This document shows, piece after piece, positions 20,641-33,135 of a stretch of DNA of 64,000 nt. Below the pieces are notes generated by a model that was not told the origin of the DNA, made no database searches, and saw nothing but the letters and a program-made list of their open reading frames with translations. Source of the DNA: Epiperipatus broadwayi (lineage: Eukaryota; Onychophora; Udeonychophora; Euonychophora; Peripatidae); the NCBI GenBank assembly GCA_028023455.1, contig JAQFVV010000152.1, positions 2,854,001 through 2,918,000 of the forward strand. The letters run 5' to 3'. The translations under genes and the position numbers were made by a program. Each line of letters starts with the position of its first letter. Position 1 is the first letter of the stretch.

Positions 20641-23518
20641 CACTGTACCGGTCAAAATAGTATGCTCACTTAACAAGATTCAAATCCTAAGCAAAAGTAC
20701 CTCGAATCCAATCATGCTCGAGATACACAGGTCTGGAGCAGTCCTGAATTCTAACCTATATGCCTATTCTTCGAATCTCTGACTCAATGAACAACAATTC
20801 TGATAACACAGTAAAATTATTTTAAATCCGTGCCCAGAAGCAAAGCAAAGCGGTAGAGCATAAGATCAGAATGATGATGATGATCGAGGTCGGAGTAGCC
20901 CAGTTATTACATTATCATAGTTATTTATTAATGCTAAGATCTTAGCTAAAGAAAATAATTCTAAATATTAACTAGAAACTAATAATTCAACACAAACCAG
21001 GATTTACATGAAAATATATATATTTAATAAATGTAGAAAACGCATATATATGTTACAAAATTGTTTCACGCTTGGAGTGATTTTATACATTTTGAAAACT
21101 TGGGATTTGTTTTATAAAATCCCCATTACATCAATTATTTAATAAATACCATTTTATAGAATGTGTTATAAGTTGTGTGGGGTTAATATGCCAAAATGTG
21201 GATGTACAAAATAATCTACAAGATCGGAACAGATTCGGATTACAGAAAGATACACGATAATTTAACATTAATCATTTTGACAAATAAATATAAATTTTCG
21301 GTCTCAATCATTTATTTAGAATCTTAAAATCATTACATATGTTTGATAAGCATTGTTTGGACATAGCGTCTCTAGAATAAGTATACATAAGAAACAAACA
21401 ATGCGCAATATTTACTAGAATAAATTATACAAATTGATTTGCGTCTTTGGGAATCGATAAAGCTTTTTAAAGGAAAACAATTTTTAGATCAACATACTGA
21501 ACGTATTTTACGAAATGAATCTTTATCTTTAACACATCATTGCGACTTACTAAGATTAGACGGATGGATGATCAAATTAAAGAGCAAAGTAACGGTACTA
21601 GCATATAATAACGAAAATAAGGCCTCATGGCGATTGTGGATATTTTATCATTTAAAAGAATACTTTGAAACGAACTTAGATTGGATATGTCCACGCCTTC
21701 TGGCGGAGCGATATCAAGAGAGGGTCTAGGTTTGAGAGCCCAGAATCTGGATGCGCTGTCTTCTGCAGCACATAAATATCATAACCCTCGTAAACTTTAC
21801 GTTTCCACAGGAAGCATTGTACCTGATTGTGAACAATTCTGAGAAGTAGGATGGGAGCTTTAGACGTTCCCAATGACTAAACAATCAAGAAATGGAGAAG
21901 ATAAAATATCAGAATAATGGAAATGTATGCCAGCAACGTTATTGGACATGAATATAAGTTTTATAATATAATTTTCAAACTTGGAAATTGTCTAACCTCT
22001 TGCGCAATAATCTGTTTTCAATTATGAGTCATTTAACTAATCATAATGAATAATAACGCTTCTATTTATAATATTATTAAACTAACAACATTTATATTTA
22101 AAGAATCGATTCCCAAATACGTATTAACAGGTAGATATTGCCCTTCAGGCACCAGCAAAAAGGAATGGATTAATTATATGAAGGTTCACGATCTTTTTAA
22201 AATAGAAAATTAAAGCAAAATTCATCCACAGTAAAAGTTTTTCATTTACTTTAAGAATAATGAATTTAAAATGAAACCAAACTCGCAAGCAATTTCTATT
22301 TAATATAGACAAAACTTTATTGATAAGTTTTAAATAAAGCCCACCCTTTTTCCAAGTAAAACAATTATTTTCCCCCTTACTCGCGAATATAGCGATTTTG
22401 GCATACCAAAGAAAATAGATTATATTTATACACTAAACAAAATACATAAAATCTTAATGGAATCGCCCACATTTATATATATAATTTAATTAAGCGTGAA
22501 AGGTAAGTTAAAATACATGATATTAATAAAAGATTACTGAGAGAGAGTTTAAAAGCAAAATTTAGCAGAAGCTTATAAAATAATATATAAATTAAGATAT
22601 GAAGGTTGAACTATAGATTACAAATTACAAAAGTATTGACTTATGAAGGCAGTTCTACATTAAAAGGTTACCTAAGAAAAAAAAACAGCATAGCGGCATC
22701 ATTAGCAATCAGCATTCAGAAGTAATCATGTTGTATGGTCAGCTAGATGGAACATGGCAGTGGCAGGCAGACAGTTCTTCGAGAGAAGAAAAAAAAAGTG
22801 CTTCTTTTCTACTCACAATTCATAGCATTGAACTTCTCTTGACTTCTTAAACTGTTACGGTCTTGAAACCCTTCGAAAGTAACTGACTGAAAAAGAACTC
22901 AACTCAACTGACTAAAATCTCAACTAAAAACTCCCACTCTTTTGTTCTATGGGCCTTTTTATCCACCTTAATCCCGCCAAGAATGCAATCTCAGTTGCCC
23001 ACAGCTATCTCTTAATTAAAAAAAACATGTTTGATTAGTAAAATATTTAATTAACAAAACAAAACAGATAAGGCTGGAAATACCATTTTAGCTATTTTTA
23101 GAGATTTGAAAACAACTAAAAAAGAATTTTAATTAAGATTTATAATTTTAATTAATGAAAACAATCTGACTATAGATAAAGATAATTTCAGTATTTCAAG
23201 CCCTCCCCATCTTTCTTTGTCGTTACATTCCACTAGTTTAATTAAATACACATATATAAAAAGATATTTACAATTATATAAAGAAAACATCTAATATTCA
23301 GCAATAAATAAAATTATTGCTTCGTTCATATATATATACGCATCACTCACCCTACTGTTTTACTTTGCTAAATATTTTATTAATGTTTTTGGATCATTAT
23401 GCATACAGTGTGTGGGTGAATGGCATATATTTACAGTGAGGTCTGAATTGCAGACCCCATAGGAGGTTAGTGTAGATGGTTAAGCATGAAGCTCAATGAT
23501 GATTAGACATTGACTGCT
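20641..23518. other. 2.9-kb segment between the two fold-back copies
   Basis: It includes a 96-codon plus frame at 21439-21729 (MRLWESIKLFKGKQFLDQHT...), richer in normal amino-acid composition than most frames here but not recognised. It has no clear splice sites. A tRNA A-box-like AGCAAAGCGGTAGAGCATAA lies near 20840, followed by GATGATGATGATCG. The right third (about 22720-23226) is GC-richer and reads on the minus strand from TGTAACGACAAAGAAAG, like the start of the window's TGTAAC LTR-type repeats. No gag, pol or transposase is visible. Confidence 0.35.
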
Positions 23519-24645
23519 TATCCCGCATCATGGGGAAAAGGAAAAGAATAATGAAACAACCATCTAACAATATTTTACATAATATGTAATGAAAACAAAG
23601 TTTATATCTCAAACTATGTACTCGTCAATTTGACAGGCATCTGACAGCTAACAGAATGAATAATGACTTGCAATTCTGAGATAGATAAAGAATCCAGTCA
23701 CTGGACAGTAAGAGGACTACCTCAATTTAGACACCATAAATTACCACAACCCTTGATATGAAGTAGAAATGCAAACATCTTTGCAAAGCCCTGTTTCTTT
23801 GAGTCTTAGGGGCTGGAAAATACAAAACTATGCCTTTCTTCTTTTCTTGGAGATTTAGAGAATGGTAATCATAGCAGGACTATGTTAACTGCACCATGAT
23901 AAACCATAGGAAATCAGAAAGTAGATTGGAGCAAAACTCCTCGAAGTTGCATGGAAATATTGTATCCTCAAGCCAATGACAAAACCCTTCATTCAGCATC
24001 AAAACTGAAAGTACAGCTAAACAAACCGCAACAGTCAAAAACCCAATCCAATCTCCAAAATCATACATTTTCTATTCAGTTCTAAATATGAACTTCTTAA
24101 ATATACACTAACCACTACTTTATAACTTATAAGCATCAACATTCTTATCACATGTTTCACAGTAATTTTTTTTAATGTTAATTTTACTTAAAATGTATTT
24201 TTTTCCCCCTCAGATATGGTTATATTTGAGATCATGTTGAGTGGCAATTTTGTATTGATGGCCACTAATCCTTGATCATCATTGGGCCACAATTCTGTTG
24301 CTATTTGTAATGGTTGGTAAGTAGGGGTTAATAAGGAAGAATCTGGGGTTGCAAGGTTCCACAATTAGGTAGCCATTTGTAGCAGTACGAATTTTGAGTG
24401 GACCTGGGGTGATGGCATTCATTAAAGATTTTTGCATTTTTATTTCATATTAAGGATTGTGGTAGCTTATAGTATCTAAATAGACATAGTCCTCTTGGTA
24501 TTGTACATTGTGTGCTTATAGTACAATGACTGAATTCTTTATCTATTTCAGAATTGTAGGTCATTAATTATTCTGATAGCTGTCAGATGTCTGTCAAATC
24601 TAAAAAAATGATGAGTACATGTTTATTTCTATTTTTTCTTTCAGC
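23519..24645. mobile_element. Fold-back element, copy 2
   Basis: Second copy of 19515-20640 in the same orientation, with the same ends (TATCCC...TTTCAGC) and the same internal inverted arms. The high identity indicates a recent duplication or recent activity. Confidence 0.7.
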
Positions 24646-24649
24646 TTTA

Positions 24650-24690
24650 TATATATGTACACACACTATTAGGTTGTCTGCCATGAGACA
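24650..24690 (+). repeat. 43-bp repeat X, copy 2
   Basis: Near-identical to 19461-19503 in direct orientation. It follows the right end of fold-back copy 2, whereas copy 1 precedes the left end of fold-back copy 1. Confidence 0.7.
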
Positions 24691-24717
24691 ATATATATTA
24701 TTATTATTAAATATAAA

Positions 24718-25249
24718 CATCACATGATCACCATTTCTTATGCTTGCTCAAGCTGTTAAAACAGACAAAACTCTCCATACAGTAGTGCCACTCAGTGCAA
24801 GCCAGAGTAACAGCTTGAGGAAGCTTAATAGGATAGTGGTGACTTTGATTATTAAAGAACCATAACAGTTTGAGCAAGCTTAATATGATAGTGGTGACTA
24901 TGGTTTTTAAAGAACCAAAGACACCAAAATGTATGGTTACTGAACTGAGTTTAGATCTATATGACTATATAAGCTAACGAGTTTGGTTTGAAAATATTGT
25001 GTTTTCAATTTTAGACTCATAGTTTTGTAGTTAACTAAAGAGGTAAAAGGTTGCTGCTTGATTGGATCTAAGATCTAGCTTCAGTGTTCTCAGATTCAAT
25101 GCCCCTCACTGATGAAAGCCACAAGCTAGAAACTAGTCTGGGAATATTGGATGAGTAGGACTAGATAGGGATTTTATGCATAAAACTTTTTGCATCCACT
25201 GATTACTCTAGCTTGCACTGAGTGGCACTACCGGAAAATTTTGCCTGTG
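24718..25249 (+). mobile_element. Hammerhead-ribozyme element (family A), single unit
   Basis: It is flanked by an 11-base direct repeat TTAAATATAAA (24707-24717 and 25250-25260). It begins with an inverted piece of its own tail (GACAAAACTCTCCATACAG is the complement of the usual 3' end). It then runs forward through a body shared with the 32, 51-52 and 60 kb loci to a 3' end TTTTGCCTGTG. One hammerhead is carried. No coding capacity. Confidence 0.75.
25102..25144 (+). ncRNA. Hammerhead ribozyme (family A, slightly decayed)
   Basis: CTGATGA (25109-25115), helix II AGC/GCT with loop CACAA, GAAA (25129-25132), CTAGTC with cleavage after 25138. Helix I keeps four pairs and then mismatches, so activity is uncertain. 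Sense to NUF2. Confidence 0.6.
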
Positions 25250-25260
25250 TTAAATATAAA

Positions 25261-26149
25261 AATGAAACTAGAAGCATACATCTTAATGATATAAGATGCT
25301 TTATTAAAATTAATATATTATGTTTTTAAAGGGTGGTAAACATTGGTCATTTATCATTGGCAATGATCAAGAATAATTTAATTGAAGTATTATATTGCAT
25401 AATTCTCTTTGCTGAGTGAGAGAGTAACAAAGAAGGTTCCTGGATTGATTCTTGTCTGTGTAAAATTAAAAAAAAAAAACTTAATTTGGTTAATTGTATA
25501 GAATTATTGAGCTCAACCTTCCAGTTGGATGATCAAATATATATAATTTTTCTTTTATTGTTTAGTTATTGAAAATCTTAAGGCACATAACATACATACA
25601 CAAATATATCTTGAATTTTGCTACCAAAGATTATACTAATTTTAACACAGATATAGGTTAATTATTTAAAAAGATCACTAGCAATAGTTAATATTAAATT
25701 TAAAACTATGTAACATTAATGGTTTATTTGTTAAAATTATTACGGTTTAATGGGCTGAAAATATTAAATGAATGATATGTCTTCATATGTCTCTTGATAA
25801 CTAAATAATAATTTAGATGAAACAGGAAATTGAATCTCAATTTTCTATATTTTTGTTTTGTTAAGATATTACTGATTCTTGCTAAATCTTTACTTTCATG
25901 GGAATGAAATAATTAAAACTATTTAAATTTCGTCAATAGATTGTTGAATAAGAAAATGTTTAAATAAAAGTTATAAACAGTTTTTTTTCTTTATGTTTTA
26001 TGGAAAAAGTCATATTTTTCTTTGAGGTATTATTGAAAGTTTGGCTCTCATTGTTAAAGAAATTAAAAAGCCTGCATGCTATACGATAATGGATTGCATC
26101 TTTTATGAAGTTAATAAGTATTATTGACAAAAAAATTATAAAATATAGT
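25261..26149. other. Intron interior, no gene seen
   Basis: AT-rich sequence without recognisable coding content. Its right end may already belong to the decayed LINE that follows. Confidence 0.5.
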
Positions 26150-26990
26150 TAATCTGGAATTTAAGAATTGTTCTTACTGGTTTAAGTGCAACATTTAAAG
26201 ACTTTGGATTATTAATTAATATTAAAAAAACTCAAGTTTTTTAACAGCCACCGATTGAAGAAAAATCTTCAGCAACTTTTATGTTGGATAGTTATCATCA
26301 TGAAAATGTGAACCAATTAAAAAACCTTGGTAGTTTTATAAGTAAAGTGGACTTAGATCTTGAGGTGCAACACAGACTTCAATGTGCTGTTGTGATTTTA
26401 ACAGTTTAAAAAGATAATATGTTTCATCACAGGGAAATTAAGTTAGTTATTATATAACCTAATTTATTGTATAGAAGTTATATTTGGATGTCCTATCAGT
26501 GCAGTATAAAAGGTTTTAGAGAAATTTAATTTAAGGATGCTCCTTAAAATTTTAAAAATACAATGACAGTATTGTAAAACCAATCGATATGGTTTTCAAC
26601 TTGCTAGATGTGATACTCTTGAGTTCACTATTGTAAAATCCCATCTTCATTGGATTGAAGATGTAAAGCAAATGACCAATGGAAAACTCTAAGAGTGTTT
26701 TATGGATATTTCATTTACAGTACAAGGATTATCTCAAAGACATTCTAAAGAAGAGCAATTGTTTCCATTGGAAAATATGACAGTGCATAGAATACATTGG
26801 AGAGCTATGATTAGATATCGTGTTGAAGTATTTCAGAAGGAAAAGTTTTCTGCTGAATAAATCAAATAAACAAAAAAATGGACCAGCATGTTTTATATGT
26901 GAAAGTATTTTGATTCACAGATTGATTTATAACGTTCATTGCAAAAGTAATTTACTAAATAGTTTTTTTTCTCTCTTTTTTTTGGATATA
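26150..26990 (+). pseudogene. Decayed RTE-type LINE, RT C-terminal part and tail
   Basis: Translation through several stops gives FGLLINIKKTQVF, then QPPIEEKSS, NVNQLKNLGSFISKVDLDLEV, HLHWIEDVKQM, and after 26780 'WRAMIRYRVEVFQKE'. The last piece, 'ACFICESILIH', fits the Cys-containing tail of these elements. This is the order seen in RTE elements: the K-TEV motif, 'NVNQFTYLGS.IS', the 'L.W.GHV.RM' motif, 'WR.L...G...FE' and a terminal Cys/His motif. The endonuclease and the catalytic palm are missing here. The copy is old and inactive. Confidence 0.65.
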
Positions 26991-27659
26991 CTTGTTTATG
27001 AGTGAGTTTGTATTATTTATTAGATTTTTATGGACTCATAAAGAAAACCTTTCTTGTTAATTGAATGAATTTGTATGCATTCAGTCTGTTTCTTGAGTTA
27101 ATGATGTATCACATACCCTGAGTAATTAAATATGCATTTTTAAATGCTGTTTACATGTTATCCTATCATTTATTAAATAGAAAGTCTGTCACAAATTTGA
27201 AGATTATAATTATTCTTTCATTATAACATTTAAAACTATTTTATATATTTTGAATGCTATGCTTAGGCTTCCAACAATCTCCATAGTTGATGGATAATGA
27301 ATTGACCTTCAGATATGAAGGTTAACTGTGAATAACTTACAAAGTCTTCGACTAAGATTACCTCATGTTGCCTTATAAGATATGATATTGATTCATCAAA
27401 AGTTAATTACTGTTTCTAATATAAACACTCTTTTCTGTCTTTTTTTTTTTTTAGTCTCTTAAATTAGTATAGGACCAATCATCAGGAACATTTCACACAT
27501 TTGGTCTTCTCCTTACACTAAGTATGACAATGTAATTGAGTGTTTATGTAACCACATTTCCATTCTTTAAATATATGTAAACTATATCTGATTCCAATTT
27601 CCTTTTTTTTTAAGTTCAAATTCTTGAGAATTAAAAAAGCAATGACTGAGATAAACTTG
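26991..27659. other. Intron interior, no gene seen
   Basis: AT-rich sequence lying between two RTE fragments. Nothing recognisable. Confidence 0.5.
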
Positions 27660-28980
27660 TTTAGGTAATCTATTCCCTTGCTTATTACAGAAGTGGAGTA
27701 GGTCTGGAAAATGTATTCTAAAAATTGTTTGTTATCCAGTCTAGTGTCTAAGGAGATATCTAGATTTAAGATTGATATAGTTATTCTACAGAGTTTAATA
27801 GAACAGGGGACGGTTACAATCTTTTTTAGAAGGGCAAATCAACTAATGAAAGAAAAATGCATGATGTTTGATCTGCTGTAAAGTATAATTTAATATTTGC
27901 TATTCTTATATTTCCTTATTCTATCAATGAAAAGCTAATGACGTTAAAACTTGCATTGCAGAATGCTGCCAGTGCTTATTTTATTAGTACCTATGTTCCA
28001 ACATTACATTTAGAAAATTCAGAGAAAGATAATTTTATTCCTTGCTAGTTAGTATTATTATAGCGATATCATTAATCAAAAAAAATTTCGGGAATATTTT
28101 GGTGCATGTGTTGATACAAGTAAATAGCTGACTTGGGCCAAAATTTGTTGGAAATAACGGTAATATTAATGTAAATTCAAATGCTCCTATCAAATTTTTG
28201 CACAACACTTGGATCTTCTAACATAAACACTTTGTTTAGGTAAGAAAATCTCTATTGATGCACCCACATTCAAAACAATGACATTTAACAGAAGCATTAT
28301 AGTTAGGAATCAAAATACAAGAGAAGTTAATAGTTTATGAGCACTTAAAGCACAGATTATTGGAGATTAGTACTCTAAAAGATTAAAATATTATTCAAGT
28401 CATATTCATGATGTTCGTTTCTTTAAAAGTAGCTACCATACATATTAAATTTCTACAGCTTTTAAACATTAAAATTGCTAATTTGAACCTTCAGATTTCT
28501 CTCTTAAGTTCTGTGTTGTGAATATAAGTAAATCTTTTTTAGGTTTACTTAAAACAAATCATGATTTGTTTTTTGACACTAATTTTATCATTAGTGATTT
28601 GATATAAAGGAAGCATGATATCTGCTTGGCAGAATAATAAATTCCACACAAAATTTCATAATAAATGTGGTGTTTTGAAGACAGAAGTTTAATGATTGAA
28701 AAGAAGGTTTAAAAATGATTGATAGATCAAAACTGCAAAGAAGATACTGACATTCACTGATCATAGTCACTCAAGATCTTTTTTTAATGCATGAAAGCAG
28801 TGTATGGGTTTGGGTAATGGTACCACAATTGTATTAAATCCAGAAATAGCACTCTGTTATATGATGACAGTGATATTTTGAACAAGTAGGAATGGTAATC
28901 ATCTGAAATCCAGGCACAGCTGCTTGGGGCATTGATGCTATACAAAATCAATCAAATGTAACGTTAATCGTGCTGCCGCA
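27660..28980 (+). pseudogene. Decayed RTE-type LINE, endonuclease and linker part
   Basis: Conceptual translation with stops reads NAASAYFISTYVPTL near 27960-28005, then a diverged stretch, then 'NTLFR' and 'MHPHSK' near 28225-28275. Near 28555 it reads like 'D.FF.......DL', and near 28795 AVYGFGNGTT. This matches, in order, the 'SAYAPT', 'TNTLF', 'WMHPRSKHWH', 'DWFD' and 'AVYGP.S.GT.PL' landmarks of the AP-type endonuclease and linker of RTE LINEs. It lies downstream of an RT C-terminal fragment, so the two come from different copies. The match ends abruptly at T-rich repeats from 28981. Confidence 0.6.
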
Positions 28981-29900
28981 ACTTTTTTTTTATATAACAT
29001 GATTTTTTTTTTTTATTAAACAAATTTTTATTTCATTTATAACATGATTTCTTTTTTATTAAACAAATTTTTATATTCATTTTCGTTATTTTTTTTTAAT
29101 CTGACATTTTTCTTTATTCAACAAATTTTGTTAATTTAATTTTGTGTTTATTTTTCTGATTTTAACAACTTTGGATCGTTTCACGACGAAAAAACTTGTT
29201 TTAACCCCGCCGAAAAAATATAATACAATTATTTGGGACTTGTTTCGACTTTGTTCTAGTCCCCCTTTTTTTTTTTTGGTTGACTAAATTGTTTTTCTTA
29301 TTATTATTAAATCAAAAGTAACATTTGTGTTGTTGGGAGTTCAAAAATTGTTTTGAAACCCCCACTCCCACCCTCGGATCAATAATTGTAACAAAAAATC
29401 AATAACTTTTTTTTTTAAACAACTTTTTTTCACTTTTTACTTTTATTTATACTTCGTTTGAATTAGCCTTTTTTTTTTGGGCTTCTACAATAAACAGCTT
29501 TTTGGGGGGGCTTTCCTACTATTATTATTAACAAAAAGTAAAGAAAAATAGTCATTTATTTGAACCCCACTTGTTTTAATCCTGCTGAAAAAATATTCGG
29601 TTGACCAAATTGTTTTTCTTCTTATTAAATCAAAAGTAACTTTTGTTTTTTGGGGGTAAAAAATGTTTTGAAACCCCACACTCGGAAAAATAATTGTGAC
29701 AAAAGTTCAATAATTTCTTTTTTTTTTCAACAACTTTTTCTCACTTTTTACTTTTGTTTATATTTCGTTTGAATTACCTTTTTTTTTTGCCTTCTACAAT
29801 AACCTGCTTTGGGGGGTCATACTTTGTTATTATTAACAAAAAGTCATCAAAAATAGTCATTTATTTTAACCCTGCTGAAAAAAGATAATCCAAATACTTG
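28981..29900. repeat. T-rich tandem repeat, unit about 290-380 bp
   Basis: The unit, with landmarks TTGTTTTAACCCCGCCGAAA (29196), TCAAAAGTAAC (29312), TTTCACTTTTTACTTTTATT (29428) and 'TTCTACAATAA', recurs at 29573 and starts again at 29863. The copies are diverged and indel-rich. The first copy is preceded by about 200 bases of related T-rich sequence. Confidence 0.7.
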
Positions 29901-30545
29901 TCAATTTCTAATGAAATAAAAAAAAAAAAGACACAAACTTTGGATTTTTTGAACTTATTTATTATTTTATTGCTGTAATAAAAACAGTCTGGTATTTGTG
30001 AGGACATTAGGTGCCTAAAAAAAGGACACAGTTTCCCTCACTTTCTGTACTCGGCAATTTTGAAAAGTTTAAAAATTACACGTTCTTCTCAGACCTTTTA
30101 CTGGTCTATATTTTCCACGCTGAAACATGACTTAGCGCGTGAGCTTTGTCAAAGCATGTTCAAACATACCCTTTGCTAATTTTTTACATATTAAAATTTT
30201 TTTAGGGAAGGGTGGACTATATGACAATTATTAGTAATTAACAACATTATTTAAATATAAATGACATTACTCTATTATGGAGATTTGAAAAGTTGTACCG
30301 ACTTAAAATTAAAACACTCTCAAGCAATACCATAATCAGTTATGAATAGAACAAATACGTGTAAATAGTTTTGAAGCACAAAACAGGCTGTAATATTTTT
30401 GTGCAATGTCATGTAAAGCAGCCTGCTAATGGGCTAATACAATATAAATGTTGTATTAGCTGTAAGGCCAGCCGCAGAAACGACATTTTTATGTGTTTTG
30501 ACACATAAACAACGCCATCAGGCTGCCATGCCCGGATTTCAGATG
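29901..30545. other. Spacer with a perfect 10-bp hairpin
   Basis: No coding seen. At 30433-30460 GCTAATACAA and TTGTATTAGC form a perfect 10-bp stem with an 8-base loop. The surrounding 150 bases are GC-richer than average and may be the edge of a mobile element. Confidence 0.45.
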
Positions 30546-31975
30546 ATTACCATAAGAATATTTTGATCATGCATTGAAAGTAACATATGGACCTGAGAAA
30601 CATTATCACAATCCTATTAAATTCAGCAAAATGGCATTTTCTTATGATATTTTGAATAGGTGGAAGGAGTATTTTGATCATTTTTTTAATAATGATGAAA
30701 GAAATGATTTGAGCAAAGATGTTTAGTGAAGTCAAAACAATTCATTGTAATTTTAAAAATAGAAAGATTGTAGATGCTGGTGAAGTAAATGGAGTTAAAA
30801 TATGAAGCTGATATATTAGGTCTAAAATTATTGACATCTTAAGAGATATATGAATTCATGAAATTGTACCACCTGATCTTAAAGATGTTTCTGCTGTTCC
30901 AGTTTGGATTTCAATAAGTATTGTTGAATATTCATTACAGCTAAAATGTTTTCAAGAATTTTATTGAATAAGTTGCTTTCAATCACTGTTGAATGTTTAC
31001 CAGTGTCTCAGTATGATTTTTGAGAATCAAGAAGCACTTGACATATTTTTGTTACCAAACAATGGAAGAAAAGTATCAGGAACAAATTAATAATTTATAT
31101 ATTGCTTTTATTGATTTGATCAAAATATTTGACTTAATTAATTGAAAATATCTATAGCATTGTTTGAAATTAGTTGGTTTATTTTTATTCCTTATACAGC
31201 TTTTATATGATAGAATGAGAGGTGTTATTACTATATTTGGAAATTTGAAATAAATACTAGTGTTAAACAAAGGTATGTATGCATTAGCTGTAGTATTGTT
31301 TTCAATACAATTTTGTTTTCCATTTTTCTGCCAAAAAAATCTTTTGAACTGTTTACAGGTGGTTTAATGAAAGAGGGATCAAGATGCAATACAGGTTTGA
31401 TAATGGAATTTTTAATTTGATTTGAATAAGCGATTATTTTTGCTAGTCCAAAAGATTAAAAGATAATCTACAGATTGTATTTAATGTTTTGAATTCAACA
31501 TAAAAAGACTTTTGTTTAATAAATAATTTTTAAAAAAAACTAATTTTTATTTCAACCAGTGATGGAAAACAAATTCTCAGCAACTTTTAACCTGAATAGT
31601 TATCAATTTAAGAATGTAAACTAATGGTTTTCTTACTAGAAAGATGGCTTAGATATTGAAATGCAGCGTTAGCTCCAATGTGATGCTGCTACTTTTAACA
31701 AGTTAAATAAGTTAAATAACTATTCTAAATTAACTGTAGAGGAATAACTACTACAACTAAATTAGTCATATATAGTGCTGTTGTTTTATCTAATTTATTG
31801 TGAATCTTTAATACTCTACTATTCCAATATAAGGGCATGAGAAAAGTTGATTTAAATATGCTCTATAAAATTTTAAAATTGCAATATTATAGAATCTACT
31901 GATGTAAAGTTACACGTTCATTCGATTGGAAATGTAAAGAAACAATCAAAGCAAGATTTCCTGAGAGATATTTAT
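30546..31975 (+). pseudogene. Decayed RTE-type LINE, linker and RT palm
   Basis: Translation with few stops gives DHALKVTYGPEKHY, then 'LNRWKEYFDHFFNND', VPPDLKDVSAVPVW near 30870-30910, then NLYIAFIDLIKIFDLIN near 31090-31140, followed by 'LVGLFLFLIQLLYDRMRGV'. These match 'KAVYGP', 'ILERW.EHF', 'VP.DLKDA.IV.I', 'LYIAFIDLTKAFD' and 'GCP.K.L..I...HD.M.G.V' of RTE reverse transcriptases. The catalytic Asp motif region further on is unreadable. The copy is interrupted at about 31976 by a ribozyme element and resumes at 33136. Confidence 0.65.
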
Positions 31976-32103
31976 GGTAAACATGAATATGGTTTTCAAG
32001 GCAAAACTCTATACAGTAGTGACACTCTGTGCCAGACAGAGTAATCAATGGATGCCAGAAGGCTTGTGCATAAAATCCCTATCTAGTGCCTACTCATCCA
32101 ATA

Positions 32104-32145
32104 TCCCCAGACTAGTTTCTGGCTTGTGGCCTTCGTCAGTGAGGA
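32104..32145 (-). ncRNA. Hammerhead ribozyme (family A, antisense)
   Basis: Minus strand: TCCTCA, CTGACGA, GGC/GCC helix II with loop CACAA, GAAA, CTAGTC, TGGGGA. Helix I (TCCTCA with TGGGGA) pairs over six positions, one of them a wobble. The core is intact apart from an A-A opposition at the base of helix II. Confidence 0.7.
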
Positions 32146-32922
32146 GCGTTGGATCTGAGAGCACTGCACCTAGATCTTAGGATCTAATGCAACCCTCCAG
32201 CAGCCACCTTTATCACCACTTAACTACAAAGCTATGAGAATGAAATTGAAAACAATATTTTCAATCTAAGCTCAACAGCTTATATAGTCATATGGATCTG
32301 AAATCAGTTGAGCACCCATACATTTTGGTGTCTTTGGCTCTTCAACAACCATAGCCACCGTTATCTTATTAGGCAGGATTGGTGTTAAAACCACTAAACA
32401 TCACATGCTCACCATCTCATACTAGCACATAATTGTTATTAAATAAGGCAAAACTCTCTATACAGTAGTGCCACCCTGTGCCAAGCAGAGGCCACAAGCC
32501 AGAAACTAGTCTGGGGATATTGGATGAGTAGGCACTAGATAGAGATTTTATGCACAAGCCTTCTGGCATCCATTCATTACTCTGTTTGGCACAGGGTGGC
32601 ACTACTGTATAGAGAGTTTTGCCTTGTTTAATAATTATGTGCTAATATGAGATGGTGATCATGTGATGTTTAGTGGTTTAACAAGAATCCTGCCTAATAG
32701 GATAATGGTGGCTATGGTTGTTGAAGAGCCAAAGACCCCAAAATATATGGGTGCTGAACTGATTTTAGATCCATATGACTATATAAGCTGTTGAGCTTAG
32801 ATTGAAAATATTGTGTTTTCAATTTCATTCTCATAACTTTGTAGTTAAGTGGAGATAAAGGTGGCTGCTGGAGGGTTGCATTAAATCCTAAGATCTAGGT
32901 GTAGTGCTCTCAGATCCAAAGC

Positions 32923-32965
32923 TCCTCACTGATGAAGGCCACAAGCCATAAACTAGTCTGGGAAT
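32923..32965 (+). ncRNA. Mutated hammerhead relic (family A)
   Basis: CTGATGA is present at 32929-32935, but the conserved GAAA reads TAAA. Loss of that G is expected to abolish cleavage. A further relic at 32488 lacks the CTGATGA box entirely. Confidence 0.6.
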
Positions 32966-33135
32966 ATTGGATGAGTAGGCACTAGATACGGATTTTATGC
33001 ACAAGCTTTCTGGCATCCATTGATTACTTTGTTTGGCATAGGGAGGCACTAGTGTATAGAGAGTTTTGCCTTGTTTAATAACAATTATGTGCTAGTATGA
33101 GATGGTGATCATGTTATGTTTAGTGGTAGAGATAT

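Larger units (their letters stand above)
31998..33127. mobile_element. Hammerhead-ribozyme element (family A), inverted arrangement
   Basis: First comes a full unit on the minus strand (31998 to about 32445), then a short minus piece, then a truncated plus unit from 32488, and then a further plus unit to 33127. The 3' end motif AGAGAGTTTTGCCTTGTTTAA recurs in each. AGAGATAT occurs on both sides (31964-31971 and 33128-33135), a candidate short target-site duplication. The element sits inside an RTE LINE whose tail continues at 33136, so the nesting order is clear. Confidence 0.7.

Noticed and set aside
21439-21729. A 96-codon frame as a host exon.
   Set aside because: No similarity recognised and no flanking splice sites. 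It is left as an unrecognised frame within the 2.9-kb segment.
31974-32602. Frames sharing 'QSNQWMPEGLCIKSLSSAYS' on both strands as a gene family.
   Set aside because: They translate opposite copies of the family A ribozyme element, which is non-coding.
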